Assembly: GCF_029784155.1 (NCBI RefSeq)
Contig: NC_073693.1
Span: 158,539,519-158,603,518, forward strand
Length of the DNA stretch: 64,000 bases
Direction: 5' to 3'
Origin: Uranotaenia lowii
Lineage: Eukaryota > Arthropoda > Insecta > Diptera > Culicidae
Shown here: piece by piece, positions 20,538 to 33,612 of the stretch
Position numbering within the stretch: position 1 is the stretch's first letter
Layout: each line of letters starts with the position of its first letter
Notes under the pieces: generated by a model
Database searches by the model: none
Told to the model about the DNA's origin: nothing
Seen by the model: only the letters and a program-made list of their open reading frames with translations
Position numbers and translations under genes: made by a program

Positions 20538-21217
20538 ACGTTGTTCCTGTTGCGGAGAAAATCATGGAGTTGGAGCGTGCCCTGCAACAACACAAAAGTG
20601 TGTGTATTGTGGGGGCTCACCCCATGATTTATCTTCTTGTGAGGCGTTCCAGAACAGTTGGGACAAGCAGAGGCGCTCTTTGAAAGAACGCTCCAGGCGT
20701 TCTTATGCCGCCGTTTTAAAGAGCGCCTCTCCACCGGCTCCAACTCAATCAAATAACGTCTACTCTGTGCTGCCAGTTGACGACATTGACACGGATACTA
20801 CTGAAGAAGAACAGCCACTTCTTGTATTAGGTAGTTCTCGGAAGCGTTCAAAGGTGACTTCTCCTAAAATCCCTAAAAAAGTCCCTCTAGTCAGCCCACC
20901 AATAAACAGTGCTAAGAAATCGTCAGAAGCGGATAAGGAAAACAAAATACCACCTGGTTTCCGCGGGAAAACTATAATCTCCAGTGATCCAGCAGTCGCG
21001 GGAACATCAAAAGCTCCAGTACCTGATATGATTTCTTCTACAGCAGCTGCCCAGTCTGGATTTTTTAAGTTGTCCGACATTTTGAACAAGCTTTTTTCGT
21101 TTTTCGATGCATCGGACTCCATCAGAAGCATAGTAACGGCAATGCTTCCTATTGTAAAGACACTTTTTCAGCAATTGATGCAAACTTGGCCCCTTCTTTC
21201 AGTTTTTATCTCTCTCG

Positions 21218-24200
21218 ATGGCTAATTTAGGCCGAGAGGTCGGAGATATCACTGTTTTACAGTGGAATTGTCGTAGTCTCATTCCTAAACTGGATGTGTT
21301 CAACAATTTACTTCATAACACAAATTGTGATATTTTTTCATTGTCCGAAACTTGGCTATCTTCTCAATCTAACATCTCATTCCACAATTTTAATATTATC
21401 CGTCTGGATCGTGACGATTCTTATGGAGGGGTGCTTTTGGGGATCAATAAGAGCCACTCTTTTTATAGAATTCACCTTCCTTTATCAGGCGGAATTGAAG
21501 CTGTTGCATGTCATACAACAATAAGAGGCAAGGACTTATGTGTTGTCAGTTTGTACTGGCCTCAGAGAGTTGCAGTGGATCGAAATCACCTAGAGGACCT
21601 GTGCTCAGTGCTCCCTGAGCCAAGGTTGATCCTGGGTGACTTCAATTCACATGGAACTGTCTGGGGAGAACAAATTGACGATAGTCGTTCTACTCTTATC
21701 TATGACATTTGCGACAGTTTCAATTTAACAATTTTGAACACGGGTGAAAAAACACGGGTACCTAAACCTCCTGCAAGACCAAGTGCAATTGACCTCTCAC
21801 TCTGCTCAAATTCCCTATCATTTGATTGCCAGTGGAAGGTGGTCCATGATCCTAATGGTAGTGATCACTTGCCTATCGAAATTACTATCACCAATGGGGC
21901 CAACTCTTCGAACACGATAAATATGACATATGACCTTACAAGACACATCGACTGGAAAAAGTACTCGGACGAAATAATAACAGCCATCGATTCTATGCAT
22001 GTTTTACCTCCTTTAGAAGAGTACCACTTTCTTTCTCGTTTGATACATGAAAGTGCACTTTGTGCTCAAACAAAACCCATCCCAGATTCATCTGTTCCTA
22101 GAAGGCCCCCTAATCCTTGATGGGACCAGCAGTGTTCTAAGCTTTATAAAGCCAGCAGATCGTGGCCTAGAGGATAGCATACTTGTCTTCTAAGCCAACG
22201 TTCATGAGATCGAATCCCGGTCGTGACATAACCTGGCACACATAGTATGATGAAGGTTGGCGGTTTTAACATTAGTGAAATGCTAGCCGTGTATACCTTG
22301 GAATTGTACGCCTCAATGATGCAGCACATGCATGTGGATGGATCTTTTCAAGGGAACTTAGATTGCACTTGGAGATCCTACCTAGTTATGTGTGTGCTCG
22401 TAGTGCTACCGGTAAACAACTGCAACTTCAACCAATAGTGCAGGGGTGTCAAGTAGCATAGCAAAGTAAAAATAATAACGCGGGGTAATACCACAATAGA
22501 TCAACTTAATGGTCGCAGTGGACTCTCTCCCCAACAGGAAAAAAAAAGCTTTATAAGGATAAATCGAAGGCATATAAAGATTTTCGAAAACATGGAACTC
22601 TCGCCCTTTTTGAAACATATGTTTTCCTTGAATATCAGTTTAAAAAACTTATAAAAGGGAATAAAAAGGCGTATTGGAGGAATTTTGTGGGAGGTTTATC
22701 ACGGGAAACATCCTTGAGTACCTTGTGGAGAGTGGCACGAAGCATGCGTAATCGATCATCTACGAATGAAAGTGAGGAATATTCACATCGATGGATATTT
22801 AACTTCGCACGGAAAGTCTGTCCCGATTCTGCACCTGTACAAAAAATAATCCGGAATGTGCCTCCAGATAGGTGTGGTATGGATTCCAGCTTTTCGATGG
22901 TCGAATTCTCACTTGCCCTCCTCTCTTGCAACAATTCAGCTCCGGGAATTGATCAAATCAAATTTAACTTGTTGAAAAACCTTCCGGATGTCGCAAAATT
23001 TCGCTTATTAAATTTATTTAATCAATTCTTGGAGCACAATATTGTTCCCCAAGAGTGGAGACCAGTGAGAGTCATTGCTATCCAAAAGCCCGGAAAACCA
23101 GCGTCTGATCCCAATTCGTACCGTCCAATAGCGATGTTGTCTTGTATACGCAAATTGATGGAGAAAATGCTCTTGTTTCGTTTGGATAAATGGGTAGAAA
23201 CAAATGGTCTCCTTTCGGATACTCAATTTGGGTTTCGAAGGGGCAAAGGGACAAACGATTGTCTTGCTTTGCTGTCTTCAGAGATACAACTGGCGTACGC
23301 AAAACGTGAGCAAATGGCTTCAGTGTTTCTAGACATAAAGGGAGCTTTTGATGCAGTCTCAATAGAGGTTTTGTCAGACAAATTGCATTCCCGGGGTCTG
23401 CCTCCTCTATTGAACAACATCTTATACAGCTTGCTTTGTGAGAAACATTTGAACTTTGCTCACGGAGATATTGCAGTTAGAAGGACCTCTTACATGGGCC
23501 TCCCGCAGGGTTCATGTTTGAGTCCACTTTTGTACAACTTTTATGTAAGTGACATCGACAGTTGTCTCTCTGAAGGCTGCACTCTAAGACAACTTGCAGA
23601 TGACGGCGTGGTTTCTGTCACAGGATCTTCCGAGTCTCATCTGCACAGACCTTTACAAGATACTTTAGACAGATTGTCTTCCTGGGCTTTGGGGCTTGGG
23701 ATTGAGTTTTCCCCTCAGAAAACGGAAATGGTTGTTTTCTCTAAGAAACATAGACCTGCTCAACCTAAGCTTCAACTCCTAGGCAGAACGATCACTCAAT
23801 CGAGGTGTTTTAAGTATCTTGGGGTTTGGTTTGATTCCAAGTGTACCTGGAGAGCTCACATTGAGTATCTGAAAGGAAAATGCCAACAAAGAATCAATTT
23901 TCTCCGATCAATCACTGGCACCTGGTGGGGAGCCCACCCAGAAGATCTTTTAAAATTGTATCGAACTACGATTCTCTCAGTGATGGAATATGGTAGCTTC
24001 TGTTTCCAGTCAGCTGCCAAAACTCACCTCATCAAACTCGAGCGTATCCAATACCGTTGTCTTCGCATCGCTCTGGGCTGTATGCCCTCAACGCACAACA
24101 TGAGTCTTGAAGTTTTGGCAGGAATACTCCCTTTGAAAGATCGATTCAATTTACTATCACTTCGGTTCCTCATCAGGTGTGAGGTCATGAACCCATTGGT

Positions 24201-25308
24201 GATTGTGAATTTCGAAAGGCTTCTTGAGCAAAATCTTCAAACTAGATTTATGTCTATATACCACATCCTCATGTCAATGCAGGTGAACCCTTCTTCGTAC
24301 TCTCCAACTCGTGTTTGTAGCCCTGACTACGATAATTCTTCTGTCCAGTTTGATTTGTCTATGCAGCAGGAAATCCGTGGAATCCCGGACACGCACCGTC
24401 CACTTTTGATTCCACAAATTTTTGAAGCTAAATATAGACACGTCGATGCTGAAAAAATGTTCTTTACCGATGGGTCCCTGATAGAGGAATCATCGGGATT
24501 TGGAGTGTTCAACGAAATATCTAGCGCCTCTTACAGCCTCCAGTCACCATGCTCTGTGTATATAGCAGAGTAAGCTGCTATTCATTGGGCCTTAGAAAGT
24601 ATTGCCATAAGACCTGTTGAACACTACTTTATTATAACTGATAGTCTTAGCTCTGTTGAAGCGATCCGCTCTATAAGACCAGGAAATCTCACGCCGTATT
24701 TCCTCAAAAAGATACGAGATTTAATGACCACTTTATCAAGACGTTGCTTTTCCATCACCTTTGTTTGGGTCCCCTCACATTGCTCGATATTAGGCAATGA
24801 GAGGGCAGATTCCCTTGCAAAGGTGGGTGCGATGGAAGGCAACATTTACCAGCGTGAAATCGTCTTCAACGAATTCTACTTCTTGGCTCGGAAAAACTCT
24901 ATTGTCAACTGGCAGCGCAGATGGGACGAGGATGAGTTGGGTCGGTGGCTCCACTCGATTATCCCAAGAGTAAGCCTTAAGCCCTGGTTTAATAGATTGG
25001 ACCTGAGTCGAGATTTTATTCGTATATTTTCCCGTCTCATGTCCAATCATTGTTCCTTGAACGCGGTACTCTATCGGATAAATATTGCTGGCAGCAATTT
25101 ATGTGACTGTGGCCAAGGTTACCACGACATCGAACATATCGTCTGGTCATGTGAGGCCCACCTGGCCGCTAGAACGAATTTACTAGACTCCCTTAGGGCC
25201 CGAGGAAAACCACCCTGCACCCCAGTAAGAGATGTACTAGCTGCGATAGACATTGATTACATGTTCGAAATATACCTTTTTCTAAAAGCAATTGATCTTC
25301 GTCTATAA
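21218..25308 (+). pseudogene. I-clade LINE ORF2 (endonuclease, RT, RNase H), interrupted
   Basis: ATG at 21218 overlaps the ORF1 stop by 8 nt. The apurinic-type endonuclease has WNCRSLIPKLD, SETWLS, GDFNSHG and SDHLPIE. The RT has SVFLDIKGAFDAVS, LPQGSCLSPLLYNFY and LADDGVVSVTG near 23593, with Leu where most RTs have Tyr or Phe. The RNase H domain has FFTDGSLIEESSGFGVF, ITDSLSSVEAIRS and WVPSHCSILGNERADSLAK. A C-terminal knuckle, CDCGQGYHDIEHIVWSC, follows. TGA at 22118 and TAA at 24571 (after VYIAE) are single-base nonsense changes. A SINE splits it at 22150-22545; the frame is preserved across it. Confidence 0.88.
22150..22545 (+). mobile_element. tRNA-derived SINE in LINE ORF2
   Basis: An 11-bp duplication AAGCTTTATAA flanks it (22139-22149, 22546-22556). 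An A box TGGCCTAGAGG and a B box GATCGAATCC are correctly ordered near 22164 and 22209. The 3' end is an A run preceding the duplication. The 400-bp length is long for a SINE, so it may be composite. It would be transcribed by Pol III and moved by LINE enzymes. Confidence 0.82.
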
Positions 25309-25519
25309 CTATTTTCATTTTCATATTTCCCTATCTATTTTCTGTTATCTTCTAAAAGTGAAAAAAAAGTGATGAAGTGATGTAGACCTAAGAAAACAAT
25401 TGTAAACATACAAAACGAGTTTGGCTCCTTAAAGCCTCAAGGTATGAGCCGTTTCAAATAAAGAAATTATAATAATAATAAAATTTCTTCAGTTTTTTCA
25501 AATCAAACAATTTTAATGA

Positions 25520-27080
25520 TGTGGCAATTTTGACATTTTTTTTTCAAATTTGACAATTTTTTTATTATTTTGGAAGAAGTAGTCCCAAATTTGACAATTT
25601 TGACAATCTTGACAAAATTGAAAATTTTGTCAATTTTGTCAATTTTGTCAATTTTGTCAATTTTGTCAATTTTGTCAATTTTGTCAATTTTGTCAATTTT
25701 GTCAATTTTGTCAATTTTGACAATATTGTCAATTTTGTCAATTTTGACAATTTTGACAATTTTGACAATTTTTACAATTTTGACAATTTTGACAATTTTG
25801 TAAATTTTGGCAATTTTGACAATTTCGACAATTTTGACAATTTTGACAATGTTGACAATTTTGACAATTTTGACAATTTTGACAATTTTGACAATTTTGA
25901 CAATTTTGACAATTTTGACAATTTTGACAATTTTGACAATTTTTACAATTTTGACAATTTTGACAATTTTGTCAATTTTGGCAATTTTGACAATTTCGAC
26001 AATTTTGACAATTTTGACAATGTTGACAATTTTGACAATTTTGACAATTTTGACAATTTTGACAATTTTGACAATTTTGACAATTTTGACAATTTTGACA
26101 ATTTTGACAATTTTGACAATTTTGACAATTTTGACAATTTTGACAATTTTGACAATTTTGACAATTTTGACAATTTTGACAATTTTGACAATTTTGACAA
26201 TTTAGACAGTTTTGAACATTTTGAACATTTTGACAATTTCGACAATTTTGAAAATTTTGACAATTTTGACAATTATGACAATTTTGACAATTTGGCAATT
26301 TAGACAAATTGGACAATTTGGACAATTTTGACAGTTTTGACAATTTTGACAATTTTGACAATTTGGACAGTTTTTACAATTTTGACAATTTTGACAATTT
26401 TGAACATTTTGAACATTTTGAACATTTTGCCAATTTTGACAATTTTGACAATTTTGACAATTCTGACTATTTTGACAATTTCGACAATTTTGACAATTTT
26501 GACAATTTGGACAATTTTGACAATTTTGACAATTTTGACAATGTTGACAATTTTGACAATTTTGACAATTTTGACAATTTTGACAATTTTGACAATTTTG
26601 ACAGTTTTCACAATTTTGACAATTTGAAAGTTTCGACAATTTTGACAGTTTTGACAATTTTTACAATTTTGACAATTCTGACAATTTTGACAATTTTGAC
26701 AATTTTGACAATTTTGACAATTTTGACAATTTTGACAACTTTGACAATTTTGACAATTTTGACAATTTTGACAATTTTGACAATTTTGACAATTTTGACA
26801 ATTTTGACAGTCTTGACAATTTTGACAATTTTGACAATTTTGACAATTTTGACAATTTTGACAATTTTGACAATTTTGACAATTTTGACAATTTTGACAA
26901 TTTGGATAATTTTGACAATTTTGACAATTTGACAATTTTGACAACTTAGACAATTTTGACAATTTTGACAATTTTGACAATTTTACGATTTTGACAATGT
27001 TGACAATTTTGACAATTTCGACTATTTAAAATTTTTGACAATTTTGATAATTTGGACTATTTTGATAATTTTGACAATTT
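25520..27080. repeat. 9-bp minisatellite, about 1.5 kb
   Basis: About 170 copies of AATTTTGAC, with a homogeneous block of the variant AATTTTGTC at 25620-25720 and scattered single-base variants (AACATTTTG, AATTTCGAC). It starts about 40 bp after the I-clade LINE tail and becomes degenerate after 26930. Because the period is a multiple of three, all frames give long fake proteins of repeating tripeptides on both strands. Confidence 0.95.
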
Positions 27081-29806
27081 TTACCAAAAATTTTACTTTA
27101 AATACATATAACCAAAAAATTCAATCATGTCTTTAATATTCTTCAGATCTGAAGCAAAAGTTCATAATGTGGAGTACGGCATATGAAATAACCAACAACT
27201 TATTGAATTGTTTTTGAACTTCTTCATTCGTAACCATGAATTACCCAATGATGGTTGTTTTGCTAAGAAGTTTGCTGCATTCCTTCACGAGTCACAAGGT
27301 TGAGGTTGCAAATTGGAAAAGAAAGTTACATTCGTTGAAATTGTAAACGATAAATGATAACAACAACTATCGGATGAAAACAAGATTGAAAGCGTTGTTG
27401 CTTCACACTTCGCTGATCACGTTGCTTGTGAGCAAACTTTCACATATCTCTGGGCAAGAAAACAATCTGGCGCACAAACAACATTGAACCTCGAAGCTCA
27501 CCAACCTAACCTAACTAAACAAGAAAAGAAACAAAGTTTTATGTTAGTCAGTCAGTCAGTCAGAAGAAGACTCCATTCAAGGGTAAAAAGAACCTGAATT
27601 GATATTGTGATATGAAAGCTGCTGTATTGCAGGAAGTGCACCAGACAACAGTTTAAGTTTGCTGAATAGGAAATTCAATGATGTTAACAGTAACGAGGAA
27701 ATGCAAAGTCAAAAATCACAAAACACGTAGGCTGGTCGATAAAAGTGCGAATCAGTTGACCAAAATGATGTTCCTTACATTTCTTTAGATGGTTATTTGT
27801 TTGATTAGTCGATTAAGAAAACGGACAAAATAATAAACCTTATTTTGTTTTAAAAAAAATCGGTCATTATAAAATGATGATTTTTTTTAAATTGAACCAT
27901 ACAAGCCTTTGCCTAAATCTGATCAAACAATCTACAAATGAGATTCACTCGTCAAATAGATTTTTCTCGAAACTTGCTCTAATCACATTGTTTCGCCGGA
28001 ATTGAAGGAATATTCGAATGAAGATGTCGATAAAAAGAGCGATATCCTCAAAAGCGAAAAAAAGGAACGGAACAGACAATCCAGTCAACCGTTAGATTAG
28101 GATATTCAACCGTTCAAAGTCTTACCGTCTATGTCTCCAATTTCATCAGAATAAACCACATGTTGAATTCCGGAGGACTTGCTTTGTGTCGTTGTGTGGG
28201 GTTGGGTGGATTTGCAATTTTCTGAGGATCAATCGTGAACTGTGTGTGTGTTTGTGTCTGAAGGCCCGAGAAGAAGAAAGGTTCAATAAGCCTTCAATTA
28301 CACCGGAGCTTTTTTTTCTTTTCGTCTTCTGAACTTATTGCGTAGATGCGGATCAAGGGAATGTGTATATGAAGCGTAAAGCTATTTGGTTTCGTGCCAT
28401 GATTTTCATGACGTTGATTTTTTCCTTTTTTTCCCCCATTCATGCCCGGGAAAGGTTCTTTGATGTTACCGTGCGACAGATTCTTTGACTGGTACTTTGT
28501 TTAAGCTTCGTACAATGTGTCTTTTATGAGGTATGGGAAGGAAATTTTACGATAACGATTCGCAACAGTTTACGTCCATTTGAACTTTCGACTAGGCTAT
28601 GTGAGCTTGAGCATTAAGGAAGCGAAAATGAACATAAATGCAGCAATAAATTAGGACCGTTTGAAAACAGGAAAAACTTTTGAACGACTTCCGAATTATA
28701 GGAAAAACACTAAATCCTTTTTAATTGCAAATTTACATGTCATTTGTGGTTTATAGCAAACATTTTGTTTAGTGGATTTTAACGCTTTTGACATTCATCA
28801 CAAAAATCCTTACCCATAACCTTTCCTTAGAAACATTTTTTTTGTGATCGAAGATCGAACTAATTAACTCAAAAATCTGCTCAGTGTTCGATCATATAAT
28901 TTGTCAAATCTGATCATTTATCAGCAATTGGTTTTAGAACGAACAATCTACATTTTTCAGAACGTCACCATGTATTTGCCTAGCTTTTAGCGTCTTTAAG
29001 GATCATCTTGACAACTTCTGACAGTTTACTCGGAAAAATTGTGGCTTTGAAATAATTGAAACTGTTTAGAGTAACACGGTGCTTTTTTGAGAAGTGTTTA
29101 AGAAAAAAAACAGTAACGCTTATTTTCGTACGAACGTAAAATATAGCATTTTCTGAACAAATTCCACCCAAAATGAAAATATTTGGTCGGTGAGTGTTCG
29201 TTCATACATTCGGGTCGTTTTAAAAATTGCAGTTTTATTTTTTAATATTTTAAGATGTTTTGTAACCAAATTTCATTCAACCAAAGCTATAAGCAAAACG
29301 AAATAGTGAAAGAAAGTGATTAAATTGACTATTGGATCTCAACAACATTGGTCACCCTGATAATAATAGCGCCTTTATGTAGACTAGCTTGCTCAACAGA
29401 TGAACCAGTGATATCATGTAGACAGATTTCATTCTTTTGTTACTGTTTCAAAGTTGACGCGCGAAAAGTTGCCCCACAGAACAGAAGTTTTATTTCTTAT
29501 TTGCCATAGCCTGGATAAAACATTGACTTTTCAAACTATTATTTGTCATTTGAAACTTTTAGGATTCGACTGTTCCTAGATATTTTGTTAGAAATAAGAA
29601 AATTTTATAAATTTGAATGAAATAATATGATTTTGCCAATATTAAAGTGACTTCTCCACTACCTAATAAAACTAATAGATATCACTACTGTAGCTCCCAG
29701 TAATATAAATAATATATCACACGAATACTATCTAAGAAACATCTCCACTCAGTTTAAAGTTTGTTTGCGACTGGAAGTTATTAGTTGACCACGTGTTGAA
29801 GCTAAA
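27081..29806. other. No recognised gene
   Basis: Non-coding in all frames beyond about 60 codons. A short GTCA repeat at 27546-27562 and a TGTG stretch near 28240 are the only simple repeats. No splice-linked frame was found. Confidence 0.5.
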
Positions 29807-31553
29807 ATGAGGTCCCACGAGGAAAACAAAAATAGAGTGTGTATATTGTGCCTAAAAAACGAGGTCTTTCTTCCATTTCGCCAAAATTGTTCGAAATGTT
29901 AAAATCCACTTATATCACGGACCTGGAAGAAAAAATATGGTACTATTCCTCAAGAATATGTAGTGAGTGTTCTTTTTCCCTATACAAAAACAAAACAGCA
30001 AAATATATACACCAGTATGTGAAGAATCTGCGACCAGTGACAAGAGGTAAATATAATCGATTTTTTTTTCATTGTTTTAAAGCTTATATATTTCAAAACA
30101 GCTTCAAAAACCTGTAATTGCGAAATATGCAAAGCTGCGCGCATTACTTGCTTACAAGGTCAAGCAAAATTGAAAAAAGTAGACCTCTAAAACCAAAAAT
30201 AATTCATCAACTCCCAGTGTTTTCAAGCTTTGCTCAACGTGTTTTTCAAAGATACATATGTAAGTGATTAGTTGATATAGTAATCTAATGTACATTTAAT
30301 AGAAATCTACTTTTCTATGTAAATAATTTTCCAGGTAAAACTCATTGGTGTACGAAAACAACTCGCCACCAGAATGTTTTAGACATTGTTCGTGGGCAGA
30401 CTTATACCAAATAAAACACGATAAAACATGATAAAACACGAAATTGCTGCGTAGCTTGGATATTTGCGTAGCTTCTCACGTTGCAGCAGGATTAACAGAC
30501 TCCAACCAAAAGCTAGCCATGTTTTTCACCTCATGTAAAATGAATTTTGAACTTGGTGCGTTGAATAATTTTCAAAAATCGGTTGTTTATTGCAAGGATA
30601 GAAGGGGGTTTGTCAACGCGGTGGAGCAAGAAAGACTTCTTTTCGAGAACAAGGTCTTTTACAAAATCGGAATCGATAGTGGAGGAGGTTTCCTGAAGGT
30701 AAGTCTATCAATTATAAGCGATAGAAGAGAGTCAAGAAGAGAGTCACGATTCAAAGAAACTGGAGTAAAACGGATTGTCATTTTGGCTGTTGTTTCTGGG
30801 GTTCCAGAAACCTATTTCAACTTAAGTGTTTTGTGGTCTAAACTTCTTCACTTGGATAATTTTGAGTCAGTAGTGGCTGCAGACCTAAAAATGGTAAACA
30901 TTCTATTAGGAATCATGAGTCACAGCTCGAGTTATCCCTGTTCTTATTGTCTAGCTGCAAAACCTCATTTGGCAGAAAATGCTGGTCCCACAAGAACATT
31001 TGGACTGATATGCGAGTCAGTGGCAGCAAAATGGAGCAATTGAAAAAGCATCGAAACAATTTTTTAACTGCATCCGAAATCCTTTGGTGAACGGCTCATC
31101 TACAACAAAAATTATTTTTAAATCTCCTCCTCCACCATTACACATTGTTTTGGGAATAATTAATGCAGTCCAAAATATCAACCCGAGAGCAGCTGACATT
31201 TGGACAGCAAAAAGCCTATGCCAGAAACAAAGTCAATTTGGATTCATTGGACGTAATTGTCACAAACTACTGAAGAACCGAGAAATTTTGAACGCTGATG
31301 ACAATTTGTTGAAATTCGTAAAGGTAAGAAGTATTTTTATTGTACTTGATTCTAATTTTTTATCTTTTTTTCAGGTTACGGATTTGTTTCAAAACGTATT
31401 TGAGTGCTGTTTCAAAGACGTTTTAAAAGAGAATTTCAAAGAAAAAATTTAATAGTTTTCATTGGCTTGGATAGAAGCTGACCTGCCGAATTTATCAAAA
31501 TTTCATATTTTGAAATTCCACGTTATGGAATTTTGTAAAGAAATGGGCATCTA
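29807..31553 (+). pseudogene. Decayed spliced gene of a repeat-like family
   Basis: The first ATG gives MRSHEENKNRVCILCLKNE, then a frameshift leads into ICSECSFSLYKNKTAKYI. Intron 30047-30101 (gtaaat to aacag) joins to SKTCNCEICKAARITC. A second intron, 30260-30334 (gtaagt to ttccag), joins ICKTHWCTKTTRHQNVLDIV. The core from 30444 contains KIGIDSGGGFLKVSLSI, VVAADLKMVNILLGIMSHSS and YPCSYC. A frameshift near 31015 leads to KSPPPPLHIVLGIINAV, an intron at about 31324-31375, and FHILKFHVMEFCKE. Paired Cys suggest zinc binding. From memory, similar proteins of unknown function are multi-copy in Hydra and aphid genomes, which suggests a mobile origin. Several frameshifts and stops make this copy dead. 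Confidence 0.6.
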
Positions 31554-33609
31554 AGATGTCTCTTGACGCTGAATTGTGATGCAAAAATCGTCGGGTGCGT
31601 CGCGTCCGCGTTTTAGTACTTATCGACAGCGTTGACCGCTGACGTGACGCGACGACCGACGCTGTATTGTGTTTCTGCCTTAACTCAGTCTATGGTTTGA
31701 TTTTTTGAAAACTGTTTTCTACGTTTGAAAGCCTATGTCAAAATTTGGTTTGTATTTGAATTTTTTTTTCTGTCAGTAGAAACGTAATTTCAAAATCTTA
31801 AATATCTATTTTATCCAAGGCTCGCAAACAAACAGCTCTCCTGATGATACCAAAAAGCGGTTAGAACCAAATGGGTTGAATGTGAAAGAACAACTTTTTT
31901 TCTTTGTATATGTATTTATAAGGCTATTTTTATAGTCATTTAATGATAAATTTTTGATATTTAAAAAATAAGGACATTTTCCAAGAATGAGCTCATATTA
32001 AAAAAATGGATAGGAACCCTATCAAATGGTTAACTTTGAAGAAAAAATGAAAATGGGAATAGTGGGAGGGCCTAGGGAAATGTGTGAAAGTAAAATTTCA
32101 TTTGTATTTTGAAGCTAAAACTATTGAGAAATTGTTATAATTTTTGCCCCTAAATGTATGCAGAATCGATTGAAAATGTTTTTAAAAGAAAACGTTAAAA
32201 AGCAAGGAACAATTGATAAACTAGTATTTGTGAATATAATGAAGGTATTTTGTATGCTTTATGATCAAGAAACTTAGTAAAAACCGTCATTATATAAACT
32301 GATCAATGTTACCCCAAAGCATCAAATTCTGAACAAAGACGAAATCGATTTTTAATTTAAAATCAAAGTACTCTTATAAATTTCTACAACCATGTTTTAC
32401 GTTCATAGGAGTCCAGTACTGGTTTGAATAATATGAAACATGCCACACAACCCTTAACAGAAAAAATAATCGAAAAATATTGAAAAAAGTGATCAATCTT
32501 ACCCCGGATTACGGTACTTTTAAACGCCTCAGGTTGTTTCAAAATATTTGTATGTGAAACAGAATCATTGCAACAAAACAACAAAACCTTCGCGAACTTT
32601 TTGGACTTTCTCTTTTTATGAATATCAAATCCCTTTGATAAAATCAAAATCGACAAAATATGTAAACAAATCTTTTAAACAAAACACTTCAACAAATTTC
32701 TTCAATATGTATAGAGTATAGTTGTTGAAAGAGAACTTCGATCGGATCTTTTGAGCGTAGAACACTGTTGATTGTGTGTAACTTTTGCTAAAAGCTATAA
32801 TAGTTTATTAGTAACAATTTCGATTGTGTTACATTGTTAATTAGTCAAGTCAAGTTCTCTTTGAACAATTTCTTAACATCAGTCTCTTCTACATCACCTA
32901 GCGGCTAAACTGCAAACTCATCAGTAAACATGGAAGTTGACTGTGGAAATATATATGATGGTACATCGAACTTTGAACTAACCGTTATCAACTACCTCAA
33001 CAATAGTACTACTTATGAACTGATAAAATCTGAATAAAGCAAATCAATGTTAGAAAAGTATTTCAGATGGCATGGACTTATCTAGACTTGCCCAGATATT
33101 CAGTTATGGTAAGCTTCATAGCGAGTTTTCACAGTTAATCTTTTTGACGAAATCTTTTCAAAAAAATTAATAGTGAAAACGTTGAATAAAAGGATTTTAT
33201 TTTTTACTTTTATCATCGATTAGATAACCCACATGTTGGTCAGAACTGTTTAGATTTTCTCAGTTTTTAGGAGAATTTTTTGACTTGAATAATAACTGGA
33301 CATATTCAGGGGTGCTAAGCCTAACGACAGATTTCTTTGCGACATTTCTATGATTCTTTGAGAAAAAACAACAGCCTAAAAATACCTCATTAGTTAACAT
33401 TTATTTAGTTGAGCATCTAATCATATAAAAATATTTATCCTTTTATTTAAGTTATAATTTTAGATTTTTCGCAGAGTTTAAATGTAGTGATGAATATGTA
33501 TTGCAAACTTTTCAAATAAATGCACGCGTATGAAATCGCTTTTGAATTTGACTGTTGCACTAGAAAGATGAGTTCATCTGATTGTCACTAGGGAACAGCA
33601 GTTTTGGTA
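31554..33609. other. No recognised gene
   Basis: AT-rich, no supported frame. GATCAATGTTACCCC (about 32300) and GATCAATCTTACCCC (about 32490) match the internal motif of the G-run-ended transposons, so an old relative may lie here; no termini were found. Confidence 0.45.
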
Positions 33610-33612
33610 CCT

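Larger units (their letters stand above)
18756..21225 (+). pseudogene. I-clade LINE ORF1 (gag-like RNA-binding protein), interrupted
   Basis: Starts at ATG 18756 with an acidic N-terminus (DDMGISYEDVEHLEDP). A conserved core follows (GRGWFFSGKKPNGKPLNVIR), then three CCHC zinc knuckles: CENCVKLGHTASHC, CSCCGENHGVGAC and CVYCGGSPHDLSSC. A frameshift lies near 19190. A 1-kb LINE fragment is inserted between knuckles one and two; skipping it rejoins NKPR to CSCCGEN. The tail after the knuckles is Ser/Pro-rich. The protein of this family coats element RNA. The stop codon TAA is inside ATGGCTAA, which also contains the ORF2 start, so translation of ORF2 by termination-reinitiation is plausible. 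Confidence 0.85.
18240..25479 (+). mobile_element. I-clade LINE, nearly complete
   Basis: A two-ORF non-LTR retrotransposon with endonuclease, RT and RNase H, ending in a TAA-repeat tail (25467-25479) after AATAAA, as in I-factor relatives. The 10-bp word AAAATTTCTT occurs at 18230-18239 and 25480-25489 and is a candidate target duplication, although its low complexity makes this tentative. Subtracting the two insertions leaves about 5.8 kb, a normal full length. Lesions are few: one frameshift in ORF1, two nonsense codons in ORF2, and insertions of a Jockey/CR1-type fragment and a SINE. Confidence 0.85.

Noticed and set aside
20760..21131. 123-codon minus-strand frame
   Set aside because: Antisense shadow of the Ser/Pro-rich ORF1 tail of the I-clade LINE.
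25565..26980. Long open frames encoding repeating SKL, NCQ, DNF or TIL units
   Set aside because: The 9-bp period is a multiple of three, so every frame on both strands stays open. These are minisatellite artefacts, not proteins.
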